Below are positions 7,535 to 14,970 of a DNA stretch of 39,328 nt, in pieces. Location: the NCBI GenBank assembly GCA_050257395.1, contig JBLMWU010000283.1, positions 1 through 39,328 of the forward strand. Direction: 5' to 3'. Each line of letters begins with the position of its first letter. The stretch's first letter is position 1. Both the position numbers and the translations under genes were made by a program. Source of the DNA: JAIRTY01 sp050257395 (GTDB lineage Bacteria > Actinomycetota > Actinomycetes > Streptosporangiales > Streptosporangiaceae). The notes under the pieces are model-generated. The model saw only the letters and a program-made list of their open reading frames with translations, had not been told where the DNA came from and made no database searches.

Positions 7535-7978
7535 TCACGGAGCTCCGGTAACCGCCACCGGGACCGCCCACACCCGCTGGGCGACCATGCACCGCGGGTG
7601 TGCGTGCAGGCAGGCAAAGTCGGTCACCGAATGGACCGTCGCCCGGCCCGGCCGGACCGCGCGGAAGACGGCCACCGCGGGCTGGCTGCCCGGATACCCG
7701 CCAGCGGCATAGGTCCGGTGCAAGGCAGGCCCGGAATTGACCGGCTGCCGCCATCGCCCCCAGCCACCGGCGGCCAGCCGTACTCGCACGGCCTGCCCTA
7801 CCCTGAGCCGCACTGTCCGGCCGCCGTCCGCCAGGGTGAGGGTGACGGCCGGGCGTGGCTGCGGGCGGCCCATTCCTCCGCTGCCCGGGGTCGGCCCGGG
7901 TGCGCCGCCAGGACTGGTCCCGCACCCGGCCAGCGCGGCCAGCAGCGTCACGCTGATCATGGTCCGGTGGCTGCGCAT
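7535..7978 (-). CDS. Small predicted lipoprotein at the end of the NAD operon
   Basis: Protein of 147 residues. The start MRSHRTMISV is followed by a short hydrophobic stretch and the lipobox LAGC (Cys19), then a Gly/Pro/Ser-rich linker, so it should be lipid-anchored outside the membrane. The mature part (about residues 48-147) looks like a compact beta-rich domain, with TLADGGRTVRLRVGQAVRVRL then VAVFRAVRPGRATVHS, and two cysteines (ACLHAHPRCM) that could form a disulfide. The repeated VxVGQ and RPG patterns recall Ig-like or chagasin-like domains, but this is weak. It begins 19 bp after the nadC stop on the same strand, so it is likely read from the nad transcript. A role in NAD metabolism is not evident. 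Confidence 0.7.
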   Translation of the reverse strand: MRSHRTMISVTLLAALAGCGTSPGGAPGPTPGSGGMGRPQPRPAVTLTLADGGRTVRLRVGQAVRVRLAAGGWGRWRQPVNSGPALHRTYAAGGYPGSQPAVAVFRAVRPGRATVHSVTDFACLHAHPRCMVAQRVWAVPVAVTGAP

Positions 7979-7997
7979 GTCACTCAGACGTGCCAGC

Positions 7998-8894
7998 TCA
8001 GCGGCTGGTTCCGGGCAAGTCCAGGCCCAGGTCGAGGGCGGGGCTGGAGTGGGTGAGCGCGCCGACGGCGAGGAAGTCCACCCCGGTCTCCGCCACCGCC
8101 CGGGCATTGGCCAGCCGCAGCCCGCCGCTCGCCTCCAGCCGCACGCCGTCGCGCTTGCGGGCCAGGGCGACGGCCTCCCGCAGGTCATCGGCGCCCATGT
8201 TGTCGAGCAGGATGAGCTGCACGCCCTCGGCCAGTGCCTCAGCGACCTGCTGGGGGGTGTCGCACTCGGCTTCCAGCGGCAGGCCGGGGGCGGCCGCGCG
8301 GACGGCCCGGATGGCGGCCGCGATCCCGCCCGCGGCGGCCACGTGGTTGTCCTTGATCAGCGCGGCGTCGCCGAGCCCGAGCCGGTGGTTGGCGCCGCCG
8401 CCGCAGCGGACCGCGTACTTCTCCAGCAGCCGCAGGCCCGGCAGGGTCTTGCGGGTGTCCCGGATCACCGCGCCGGTGCCCGCCACGGCGTCCACCCAGG
8501 CCCGGGTGGCGGTCGCGACCCCGGACAGGTGGGTCAGGAAGTTCAGCAGGGTCCGCTCGGCCCCCAGCAGCGCGGTCAGCGGGGCCTCGACGCGCAGCAC
8601 CGCCTCGCCCGCGGCGATCCGGTCCCCGTCCGCGGCCAGCGGCCGGGCCGCGCCCGCTGGCACGCCCTTGGCGTCCAGCACCGCGAGCGCGACCGGCAGC
8701 CCGGCCAGCACCCCCGGCTCGCGGGCCGCCACCACGGCGGCGGCGGTGGCGCCCGGCGCGGTGGTCGCCGTGGTGGTGACGTCGGGCCCGTACCGGAAGT
8801 CCTCCTCCAGCGCGGCCCTCACCACCTGTTCGGTGTCCACGGGATCCAGCCCCGCCGCCGCCAGCGCGGCGGCAACGGACGGATGAAAGCTCAT
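7998..8894 (-). CDS. nadC: Nicotinate-nucleotide pyrophosphorylase (quinolinate phosphoribosyltransferase)
   Basis: Third enzyme of de novo NAD synthesis: quinolinate plus PRPP gives nicotinate mononucleotide, CO2 and pyrophosphate. The 298-residue length is normal. Diagnostic motifs are the substrate-binding RDTRKTLPGLRLLEKYAV with CGGGANHR and DAALIKDNH, the barrel residues LEAECDTPQQ and LLDNMG, and the C-terminal LEASGGL. The ATG overlaps the nadB stop as ATGA, implying translational coupling. The start MSFHPSVAAALAAAGLD agrees with family N-termini. It is cytosolic and part of the nadA-nadB-nadC unit predicted to be repressed by the divergent NrtR. Confidence 0.95.
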   Translation of the reverse strand: MSFHPSVAAALAAAGLDPVDTEQVVRAALEEDFRYGPDVTTTATTAPGATAAAVVAAREPGVLAGLPVALAVLDAKGVPAGAARPLAADGDRIAAGEAVLRVEAPLTALLGAERTLLNFLTHLSGVATATRAWVDAVAGTGAVIRDTRKTLPGLRLLEKYAVRCGGGANHRLGLGDAALIKDNHVAAAGGIAAAIRAVRAAAPGLPLEAECDTPQQVAEALAEGVQLILLDNMGADDLREAVALARKRDGVRLEASGGLRLANARAVAETGVDFLAVGALTHSSPALDLGLDLPGTSR

Positions 8895-10549
8895 CCCGCC
8901 CCTCCCATCACGCTCATCGCCCCGGCCGGGGTGACCGGGCCCGCGGCCGGGGTGACCGAGTGCTCCAGGCGGCCGTCTGCCCAGCGCAGCACGCTGTGCT
9001 GAGCTGAGTCCGCCGCCGCGGGCGCGTCGGCGCGGCGGTGGCAGCCGCGGCTCTCGGCGCGGGCCAGGGCGGCGGCTGCGACCAGGACCGACACCGTGTG
9101 CAGGTTGGTGGCCTCGACCGTGGCCAGGTCCAGTCCTGCTGCGGGTGCTGGCGGCGCGGCAGCCAGCAGGTCCGCCAGTTCCGCCAGCCCGGCCGCGGTG
9201 CGGCTGACCCCGGCGTGCCGGGACATGGCGGCGGCGTGCCGGTCCCGGGCGGCGGGCGTGACGCCCGGGCCGGGCGGCGGCGCGGCCAGCCCAGTCAGCC
9301 GCGGCGGCAGGTCGCGGCCGAGCAGGTCGCCGGTGCGCCTGCCCGCGATCAGCGCTTCGGTGACCGAGTTGGAAGCGAGCCGGTTGGCGCCGTGCACGCC
9401 GGTGGCGGCGGCCTCCCCGGCCGCGAACAGGCCCGGCACGGAGGTCCGGCCGTCCAGCCCGGCCCGGATGCCGCCGCAGGTGTAGTGGGCGCCGGGGGCG
9501 ACCGGGATGGGGTCGGTGACCGGGTCGGCGCCGTGGGCCCGGCAGGCCGCGGTCACGGTGGGGAAGCCGGTCTCCAGCGCCGCCCGGCCGAGCCCGGTGG
9601 CGTCCAGCCACAGGTGATCGGCAGGCCCGCCGCCGGCCGCCATCCGCTCGTGCATGGCGGCCGCGACCACGTCCCGGGGCGCGAGGTCGCCGAGCGGGTG
9701 CCGCCCGGCCATCACCGGCCGGCCGGCCGCGTCCACCAGCACCGCCCCGGCGCCGCGCAGTGCCTCGGTGATCAGCGGCTGCTGCCCGCTGGCCCCGGGC
9801 TGCCACAGCACGGTGGGGTGGAACTGGACGAACTCCACGTCGCACAGCTCGGCCCCGGCCCGCGCGGCCAGCGCCAGCCCGTCGCCGGTCACCCCGGCCG
9901 GGCTGGTGGTGGTGGCGAACGCCTGGCCGTAGCCGCCGGTGGCGATGACCACGGCGCGCGCGGTGATGATCCCGGCCCGCAGCCCTCCGCCGCCGGTGGC
10001 CAGGCCGGCCCGCAGCCCGCCGGCCCGGCCGTCCGGGCTGAGCAGCAGGTCGAGGGCGACCATGCCGGTGAGCACCTCGACCGGGCTGGCGGCCAGCGCG
10101 GCGGCCAGCACCCGGTGCACCTCGGCCCCGGTGGCGTCGCCGCCCGCGTGCACGATCCGGTGGCGGCTGTGCCCGCCTTCCCGCCCCAGGCCAGTCTGGT
10201 CCAGCCGGGCGCCCTGCGCGGCCAGCCGGGCGATCTCGCCGGGCGCGGCGGCCACCAGCTCGGCGACCACGGCCGGGTCGCACAGGCCCGCCCCCGCGGC
10301 CACGGTGTCGTGGTGGTGCAGCGCCCGGGTGTCGCCGGGGCCGATGGCGGCGGCCAGGCCGCCCTGGGCCAGCGGGGTCGCTCCGCCGCCGAGCTCGCCC
10401 TTGGACAGCAGCAGCACCCGGCGCCCGTGCGCGGCCGCGGCCAGCGCGGCGCTGATCCCGGCGGCGCCCGAGCCCACCACCGCCACGTCGGCGTCCAGTT
10501 CCCAGCCCGCGCTGGCGGGCGGCAGGTGCCGCAGCACGGCCCCGGTCAC
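8891..10549 (-). CDS. nadB: L-aspartate oxidase
   Basis: Flavoenzyme of 552 residues that oxidises L-aspartate to iminoaspartate, the substrate of NadA. The FAD dinucleotide motif GSGAAG lies at residues 26-31. LAQGGLAAAIG, ATGGYGQ, EFVQFHPTVLW, the FAD-contacting GLFAAGEAAATGVHGANRL and ASNSVTEAL are typical of the succinate dehydrogenase/fumarate reductase flavoprotein family and fit NadB. The start is the GTG overlapping the nadA stop (GTGA). A longer upstream reading would overlap nadA out of frame and is rejected. The C-terminal helical domain is rich in Ala and Pro but otherwise complete. Confidence 0.94.
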   Translation of the reverse strand: MTGAVLRHLPPASAGWELDADVAVVGSGAAGISAALAAAAHGRRVLLLSKGELGGGATPLAQGGLAAAIGPGDTRALHHHDTVAAGAGLCDPAVVAELVAAAPGEIARLAAQGARLDQTGLGREGGHSRHRIVHAGGDATGAEVHRVLAAALAASPVEVLTGMVALDLLLSPDGRAGGLRAGLATGGGGLRAGIITARAVVIATGGYGQAFATTTSPAGVTGDGLALAARAGAELCDVEFVQFHPTVLWQPGASGQQPLITEALRGAGAVLVDAAGRPVMAGRHPLGDLAPRDVVAAAMHERMAAGGGPADHLWLDATGLGRAALETGFPTVTAACRAHGADPVTDPIPVAPGAHYTCGGIRAGLDGRTSVPGLFAAGEAAATGVHGANRLASNSVTEALIAGRRTGDLLGRDLPPRLTGLAAPPPGPGVTPAARDRHAAAMSRHAGVSRTAAGLAELADLLAAAPPAPAAGLDLATVEATNLHTVSVLVAAAALARAESRGCHRRADAPAAADSAQHSVLRWADGRLEHSVTPAAGPVTPAGAMSVMGGAG

Positions 10550-11571
10550 TCCGCCACCGGCGACGGGGTGCCGACCGCGATCATGGCGGTCACCGCCTGC
10601 CGGGCCCGCCCGGCCACCGCCGGGTCCACCCGGACCTCGGTGACGCCGTCGCGCAGGCACCGCAGCAGGGTGGCGGGGGTCGTCATCTTCATGAACGGGC
10701 AGACCGCGTGCGGGTTGACCGGCTCCCAGCGGACCGCCGGATTGGCCTGCCGCAGCTGGTGGAGCATGCCGGTCTCGGTGGCCACCAGCACCGTGGCCGC
10801 CCGGGTGTCCCGGGCTGCCGCCAGCATGCCGCCGGTGGACAGCACCCGGGTCCGGCCGGCCGGCAGGTCGCCGGCGCCCGCCTGCCACAGCGCGGGGGTG
10901 GCGCACCCGCACTCGGGGTGGATGAAGAGCTCCGCCCCGGTGTCGGCCTCGGCCTTGCGGCGCAGGTCGGCCGGGCTGATGCCGGCGTGGACGTGGCATT
11001 CGCCGGCCCACACGTGCACGTTCTCGCGGCCGGTCACCCGGCGCACGTGCGCGCCCAGGAACTGGTCCGGCAGGAACAGCACGTCGCGCTCGGCGGGGAT
11101 CGAGGACACGATCTCCGCGGCGTTCGCGGACGTGCAGCACACGTCGGACTCGGCCTTGACCTCGGCGCTGGTGTTGACGTAGGCGACCACCGCGGCCCCG
11201 GGGTGCTCGGCCTTCCAGGCCCGCAGCTGATCGGCGGTGATGCTGTCGGCGAGCGAGCAGCCGGCCCGCTCGTCCGGGATCAGCACGGTCCGGTCCGGTG
11301 CCAGGATCTTGGCGGTCTCGGCCATGAAGTACACGCCCGCGAACACGATGGTGCGCGCGGTGCTGGCGGCGGCCAGCCGGGACAGGGCCAGCGAGTCGCC
11401 CACATGGTCGGCGACGTCCTGGATCTCGGGCGCCTGGTAGTTGTGCGCGAGGATCACCGCGTCCCGCTCGGCGGCGAGCCGCCTGATCTCCGCGGCCCAG
11501 CCGGGCCCGGCCCCGGTCACGGCGGCCGGCCCAGGGCCGGCCTGGCCCCCGGCGACAGCACTTTTGATCAT
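10546..11571 (-). CDS. nadA: Quinolinate synthase
   Basis: Condenses iminoaspartate with dihydroxyacetone phosphate to quinolinate using a [4Fe-4S] cluster. The protein has 341 residues. Cluster ligands expected from the family are present: a Cys in SDVCCTSANA (145/146), Cys221 in HPECGC and Cys291 in AVCPFMKM. The N-terminal substrate motif AHNYQAPEIQDVADHVGDSL is intact. It is the first gene of nadA-nadB-nadC. Upstream on its coding strand are purine-rich GGACGGGAG and the 27-bp palindrome proposed as the NrtR operator. Expression should fall when NAD precursors are plentiful, by analogy with other NrtR regulons. Confidence 0.95.
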   Translation of the reverse strand: MIKSAVAGGQAGPGPAAVTGAGPGWAAEIRRLAAERDAVILAHNYQAPEIQDVADHVGDSLALSRLAAASTARTIVFAGVYFMAETAKILAPDRTVLIPDERAGCSLADSITADQLRAWKAEHPGAAVVAYVNTSAEVKAESDVCCTSANAAEIVSSIPAERDVLFLPDQFLGAHVRRVTGRENVHVWAGECHVHAGISPADLRRKAEADTGAELFIHPECGCATPALWQAGAGDLPAGRTRVLSTGGMLAAARDTRAATVLVATETGMLHQLRQANPAVRWEPVNPHAVCPFMKMTTPATLLRCLRDGVTEVRVDPAVAGRARQAVTAMIAVGTPSPVAE

Positions 11572-11593
11572 CGCCTGCTCCCGTCCTGCTCAG

Positions 11594-11620
11594 AGGTTTT
11601 CGACTCATCGTCTAAAACCT
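11594..11620. promoter_or_regulatory. Candidate NrtR operator (27-bp palindrome)
   Basis: An imperfect palindrome with arms AGGTTTTCGAC and GTCTAAAACCT separated by five bases. The arms match at ten of eleven positions. It stands between nadA and nrtR, 23 bp from the nadA ATG, and is AT-rich against its surroundings. Position, symmetry and the divergent regulator gene support a shared operator that represses nadABC and autoregulates nrtR. The exact lineage consensus was not checked. Confidence 0.7.
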
Positions 11621-11632
11621 TTCCAGACAGGC

Positions 11633-11638
11633 TATCAT
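11633..11638 (+). promoter_or_regulatory. -10 element of nrtR, suggesting leaderless transcription
   Basis: TATCAT is a good -10 hexamer ending six bases before the GTG chosen as the nrtR start, the spacing expected when transcription begins at the start codon. The -35 region would fall inside the proposed NrtR palindrome. No Shine-Dalgarno is seen ahead of the GTG or of the ATG seven codons later. Confidence 0.4.
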
Positions 11639-11644
11639 GCAGAC

Positions 11645-12433
11645 GTGCCAGCCGATCAGCTGCCGATGGCCACGTCCGTGCGTGACACCGCTCACAGCCC
11701 GGCGGCCGGCCTGCCCGCGGCGGGCCCCGGGGACTCCGGCACCGACCGGTTCCGGCACGAGGTGCTCGCGGTGGTGCTGCAGGTCCGGCAGGGCCGGCTG
11801 CACGTGCTGCTGTGGCAGCGGGCCGCGCCGCCGTTCGCGGGCTGCTGGTCGCTGCCGTCCGGGCCGCTGGGCGCGGATGAGCGGCTCGGCACCTCCGCCA
11901 GCCGGCACCTGGCGGCCAAGGTCGACCTGACCGGCATCGCGCACCTGGAGCAGCTGGAGACGCGCAGCGATCCGGCCCGGGACCCCCGCGGCCGGGTGCT
12001 GGCCACCGCCTACCTGGCGCTGGTCGCCACCGACGCGCAGCCGCACATCCCCGCCGACACCGCCTGGCACGCCGTGGACGCGCTGCCGCCGACCGCGTTC
12101 GACCACGGCTCGATCACCGAATCGGGCCGCTCCCGGCTGCGCGCCAAGCTCTCCTACACCAACATCGGGTTCGCGCTGGCGCCGGAGACCTTCACGATCG
12201 CCCAGCTGCGGGACATCTACGCGGCCTCGCTGGGGCACCCGGTGTCCGCCACCAACCTGCAGCGCATCCTCACCAGGCGCGGGGTGATCGAGCCGACCGG
12301 GGTGATCGCCCCGCCGGCCGCGGCCGGCGGCCGCCCGGCCACGCTCTACCGGTTCGCCGCCCGCACGCTGGTGATCACCAACCCGTTCGCGGCATTCCGC
12401 CCGCCGGGCCGGATACCGGCACCCGGCGGATAG
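11645..12433 (+). CDS. nrtR: NrtR-type Nudix-related transcriptional regulator of NAD synthesis
   Basis: Protein of 262 residues with a Nudix fold (about 34-165) and a C-terminal winged helix (about 180-240: TFTIAQLRDIYAASLGHPVS, NLQRILTRRGVI), the defining NrtR architecture. The Nudix box (GADERLGTSASRHLAAKVDL) lacks the REUxEE catalytic core, as expected for a sensor that binds ADP-ribose-type ligands rather than hydrolysing them. It is divergent from nadABC with the palindrome between them, which is the classic genomic setting. The GTG start fits the leaderless -10; the ATG seven codons downstream is the alternative. The first 33 residues are a low-complexity extension. The end is at a strong hairpin facing the gas vesicle operon. 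Confidence 0.9.
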   Translation: MPADQLPMATSVRDTAHSPAAGLPAAGPGDSGTDRFRHEVLAVVLQVRQGRLHVLLWQRAAPPFAGCWSLPSGPLGADERLGTSASRHLAAKVDLTGIAHLEQLETRSDPARDPRGRVLATAYLALVATDAQPHIPADTAWHAVDALPPTAFDHGSITESGRSRLRAKLSYTNIGFALAPETFTIAQLRDIYAASLGHPVSATNLQRILTRRGVIEPTGVIAPPAAAGGRPATLYRFAARTLVITNPFAAFRPPGRIPAPGG

Positions 12434-12512
12434 CCGGTACCGGATCAGTTCCAGCCGGGCGGAACCACCCGGCCGTCCGCTGCGTCCAATTGGTGCCTCT
12501 TCCCATGAGGGC

Positions 12513-12556
12513 GCCGCCCGTACGGGCGCGGCTGACCGCCGCGCCGTACGGGCGGC
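12513..12556. terminator. Strong hairpin between convergent nrtR and gvpK
   Basis: Arms of 20 and 19 bases (12513-12532 and 12538-12556) pair almost perfectly with one bulged base and a five-base TGACC loop. The arms contain CGTACGGGCG and its complement. It sits between the ends of nrtR and gvpK, so it can stop transcription from both sides. There is no T run, as is usual for actinobacterial terminators. Confidence 0.7.
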
Positions 12557-12569
12557 ACTGTTCCCGGGC

Positions 12570-12884
12570 TCAGTCGGTGGGCAGCAGCGGCCCCAGGGGG
12601 CCGAGGTCGATGTTGAGGTCTTCGGGGCTGAGCCCGAAATGCTCGCGCAGCTCGGCCATCCGCTCCTCCAGCAGCATCAGCGTCGTGCCGATCTGCTCCA
12701 CCTGCTCGTCGGTGAGGTCACCGGCGTCCACCCGGCGGATCGCCTGCCGCTCCATCAGCTGCCGCAGCAGCTCCACCACCGTCAGGACCAGCCCCGCCAG
12801 GCCCCGTTCCGCGGACTCCGGGTCCGCGTGGATGCGCAGGGCCGGCCGCCGGGCCTGCGCATCCACCCCGGCGTCACCAGTCAT
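12570..12884 (-). CDS. gvpK: Gas vesicle protein GvpK
   Basis: Accessory gas vesicle assembly protein of 104 residues. The core GLAGLVLTVVELLRQLMERQ and RRVDAGDLTDEQVEQIGTTL with LMLLEERMAELREHFGL is the GvpK family signature: a long amphipathic helix pair. It is predicted soluble and required for vesicle formation in characterised systems. It is the last gene of the operon. Its ATG overlaps the end of the gvpS reading frame by 11 bp, so translation is probably coupled. The end of the gene lies 14 bp from the terminator hairpin. Confidence 0.93.
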   Translation of the reverse strand: MTGDAGVDAQARRPALRIHADPESAERGLAGLVLTVVELLRQLMERQAIRRVDAGDLTDEQVEQIGTTLMLLEERMAELREHFGLSPEDLNIDLGPLGPLLPTD

Positions 12885-13149
12885 CAGCCCGGTCCCCGAG
12901 AGCCGGCCGGTCCTGCCCGGCGCTACCCGGTTCCCCCAGCGCGGTGCTGACCGAGGAGATGAGCGCCCGCAGCGAGATCGTCACCAGGTCCACGTCGGCG
13001 ATGGCCAGCCGCACCTCCCCCACGACCACCACCCCGCCCGCCAGCACCCGGTCGAGCAGGTCGACCAGGGCGATCCGCTGATAACGGAGCGCGGGCGGGC
13101 CGTCCGGCCGGGGGGCCGGCTCGGACCCGTGGCCCGGGCCGTCAGTCAT
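12874..13149 (-). CDS. gvpS: Gas vesicle protein GvpS (GvpA-fold minor shell protein)
   Basis: Protein of 91 residues with one GvpA-like segment (about 27-70: IALVDLLDRVLAGGVVVVGE, then VDLVTISLRALISSV), which is the helix-strand-strand-helix pattern of the vesicle rib protein. Unlike GvpA, it has VVVVGEVRLAIADVDLV in place of the canonical strand sequence, fitting the GvpS/GvpJ-type minor proteins thought to cap or nucleate the shell. The start overlaps the GvpL stop by one base (TGATG). Which GvpA paralog name fits best (S or J) is a matter of order and similarity; S is chosen because it directly precedes gvpK, as in Streptomyces clusters. Confidence 0.85.
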   Translation of the reverse strand: MTDGPGHGSEPAPRPDGPPALRYQRIALVDLLDRVLAGGVVVVGEVRLAIADVDLVTISLRALISSVSTALGEPGSAGQDRPALGDRADDW

Positions 13150-13946
13150 CAGGACGCCCTCGTTTCCGGCACGGCCGCGAACGAGTAGGGCGGCCACGGC
13201 CCGGTCAGCTCCACCTGGACCCCGGTGCAGCCGGCGGCGAGGTCGGTGGCCGCGGCGGCGAACGCCTCCGCCCGCTCCTCGTCCACCAGGTACGCGCCGT
13301 TCATGATCATCCGGTCCTGCCTGCCGGACAGCTGCGGCACCTGGGGATCGCGCAGCTGCGCCGCCACCGCCAGCCGGGCCAGCATGGCGTGGATGTGCTC
13401 CGCGCTGGCCGCGGCCGCCTCCCGGGACCGCTGCGCCGCCGACAGCTGCTGCCGCCGCCGGTTCAGGTAGGCGGCGCCCGTCCCGGCGGCGCGGGCGCCA
13501 GCGGGGGACGCCGTGCCCGCGGTAGCGGGCTCCGGCTCCGGCCGCCCGGCCGGGAAGACCTTGATGCCCCACTCGGCGCGGCCCGTGACCCGCTCCAGCG
13601 CCGCGGCGAAGTCGGTGCCGCGGCTGGCCAGCAGGGCGGCCACGCCCGCGTCGTCCCGGTACACGGTGGCCAGCCGCAGCGGGACGGCCGGGCGGCGGGC
13701 GGCCACGGCCTCGATCACCTGGTGGTGGGCCCGGGCGGCAGCTTCCAGCCAGGGCAGGTCCTCCAGGTGACGGCGCAGCGCCGCCTCGCCGAACTCGGCC
13801 AGCCGGACCGTGGTGACGGCGGCGGCCAGCCCGGCCGCGGCGACCGCCCGCACCGGCTGGCCGTCCATCCCGGCGATGCCGTCCAGCCAGCTGTCGCTGA
13901 TGGCGTGGGCGACGGTGTACACCCAGACGCCCCGTTCGTCAGTCAT
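13149..13946 (-). CDS. gvpL: Gas vesicle protein GvpL/GvpF family (second copy)
   Basis: Protein of 265 residues. It begins MTDERGVWVYTVAHA, the GvpF/GvpL N-terminal beta strand. The central segment VRLAEFGEAALRRHLEDLPW and VPLRLATVYRDD has the family pattern, and an Ala/Arg-rich helix (residues about 170-210) links to the C-terminal domain ending TGPWPPYSFAAV, also diagnostic. GvpF/L proteins bind GvpA and are accessory proteins in shell assembly. An in-frame ATG 32 codons upstream lies inside gvpJ and is rejected. The gene overlaps gvpJ by 8 bp. Confidence 0.9.
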   Translation of the reverse strand: MTDERGVWVYTVAHAISDSWLDGIAGMDGQPVRAVAAAGLAAAVTTVRLAEFGEAALRRHLEDLPWLEAAARAHHQVIEAVAARRPAVPLRLATVYRDDAGVAALLASRGTDFAAALERVTGRAEWGIKVFPAGRPEPEPATAGTASPAGARAAGTGAAYLNRRRQQLSAAQRSREAAAASAEHIHAMLARLAVAAQLRDPQVPQLSGRQDRMIMNGAYLVDEERAEAFAAAATDLAAGCTGVQVELTGPWPPYSFAAVPETRAS

Positions 13947-14307
13947 GCCCGTCCTCCGGTGCCTCGCCCCGCTCCAGGGCCTCGACCCGGGCGCGCAGCT
14001 CGCGGTTCTCCTCCGCCAGCGAGCGGCGCCCGCCCCCGTCACCGCCTGAATGGAGCCAGGGGTCGGTCTCCCACCAGTTGATGCCGATCTGGCGGGCGGT
14101 GTCCACGGACGCGATCACCAGCCGCAGCTTGATCGTGAGCAGCTCGATGTCGAGCAGGTTGACCCGGATGTCACCGGCGATCACCAGCCCCTTGTCCAGC
14201 ACCCGCTCCAGGATGTCGGCCAGGTTGGCCGGCTCTGGGCCGCCGAGCTGGGAGCCGTAGCCCTGGGCCGCACCGGCTCCCGGCTGGACAATGTTCTCGC
14301 TGGTCAT
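13939..14307 (-). CDS. gvpJ: Gas vesicle protein GvpJ (GvpA-fold)
   Basis: Protein of 122 residues. Residues about 28-75 carry the GvpA-type core NLADILERVLDKGLVIAGDI and LLDIELLTIKLRLVIASVD. This is followed by the GvpJ-type extension GINWWETDPWL and a short coiled coil (SLAEENRELRARVEALERGE). The coiled coil and charged end make it a minor structural or adaptor component rather than the bulk rib protein. Start and upstream stop overlap as ATGA with gvpO. Confidence 0.9.
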   Translation of the reverse strand: MTSENIVQPGAGAAQGYGSQLGGPEPANLADILERVLDKGLVIAGDIRVNLLDIELLTIKLRLVIASVDTARQIGINWWETDPWLHSGGDGGGRRSLAEENRELRARVEALERGEAPEDGHD

Positions 14308-14693
14308 CGGCTCCCCTCACCGCTGTCACCGCGGCCCCGGGGATAGCGCCGGCCGCGGCGGTAGGACATCAGCCCGCCGTCGGCGTCCAGCTCGGCCTCA
14401 TAGAGGGCGAGGATGTCGGAGGATGACGGCACCCGCTGGTCCTCCACCACCTCGACCCCGACCAGCCAGCCGTCCTCGGTGGGCTCGACCGCGGTGACCC
14501 CCTCGGGGTTCTTCCCGGTCAGCTCCACGATCGCGCGCAGGGCGGCCTGCGCCGCCTCCGGGGCGGTGATGCCGTCAGCGGCGCGCCGCCGGCGGGAGCC
14601 GGCTTCCCGGCCCTCCGCTTCCGGCTCCGGGCGGCCGCGCCTCACCGGCCGCTCGTCATCATCGGTGCTGCGGGTGGTGCGCCGTTCCGCCAT
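14304..14693 (-). CDS. gvpO: Gas vesicle protein GvpO
   Basis: Protein of 129 residues. The first 40 are an Arg/Glu-rich disordered head. The conserved GvpO domain (about 42-125) shows AAQAALRAIVELTGKNPEGV, TEDGWLVGVEVVEDQRVPSS, DILALYEAELDADGGLMSY and RRGRRYPRGR. GvpO is an actinobacterial and haloarchaeal accessory protein whose exact role is unclear. In Streptomyces clusters gvpO usually heads the row next to gvpA; here it lies between gvpG and gvpJ, so the order differs. Confidence 0.92.
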   Translation of the reverse strand: MAERRTTRSTDDDERPVRRGRPEPEAEGREAGSRRRRAADGITAPEAAQAALRAIVELTGKNPEGVTAVEPTEDGWLVGVEVVEDQRVPSSSDILALYEAELDADGGLMSYRRGRRYPRGRGDSGEGSR

Positions 14694-14699
14694 TGCTTC

Positions 14700-14969
14700 C
14701 TACCTTCCGTTGCCGGGCGGGGCGCCGGGTGGGGACTGCCCCGGCGCCTGGCCGGTGAGGCGGCCGACGGCCGCCTGCTCGATTTCTGCCAGCTCCTCCC
14801 CGGAGATCCGCCCGGCGGCCCGGGCCTCCTCCGCCTCCTCGAGCTGGCGCCGGACCAGCGCCGGGTCGTGCAGCTGGCGGTCGGCTTCGTCGCGGATGAT
14901 CTCGGTCAGCCGCACAAAGCCGCGGACCGGCAGGAAGGGCAGCCGGAAGAGCAGGGTCAGCAGGTCCAT
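14700..14969 (-). CDS. gvpG: Gas vesicle protein GvpG
   Basis: Small accessory protein of 89 residues. MDLLTLLFRLPFLPVRGF and ITEIIRDEADRQ-like sequence (here LTEIIRDEADRQL) are the standard GvpG N-terminus, followed by an amphipathic helix RRQLEEAEEARAAGRISGEE. The C-terminal tail is Pro/Gly-rich. It ends with TAG six bases before gvpO and starts one base after the gvpF stop, in line with tightly packed co-translation. Confidence 0.92.
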   Translation of the reverse strand: MDLLTLLFRLPFLPVRGFVRLTEIIRDEADRQLHDPALVRRQLEEAEEARAAGRISGEELAEIEQAAVGRLTGQAPGQSPPGAPPGNGR

Positions 14970-14970
14970 G

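Noticed and set aside
8891..11608. Very long minus-strand frame joining nadB to upstream sequence
   Set aside because: The upstream part is a shadow of nadA. The GTG overlapping the nadA stop gives the normal NadB start.
7985..11652. Exact 13-base repeat CAGACGTGCCAGC at 7985 and 11640
   Set aside because: The two copies lie in unlike contexts (before the lipoprotein start and at the nrtR start), without symmetry. Likely chance in GC-rich DNA.
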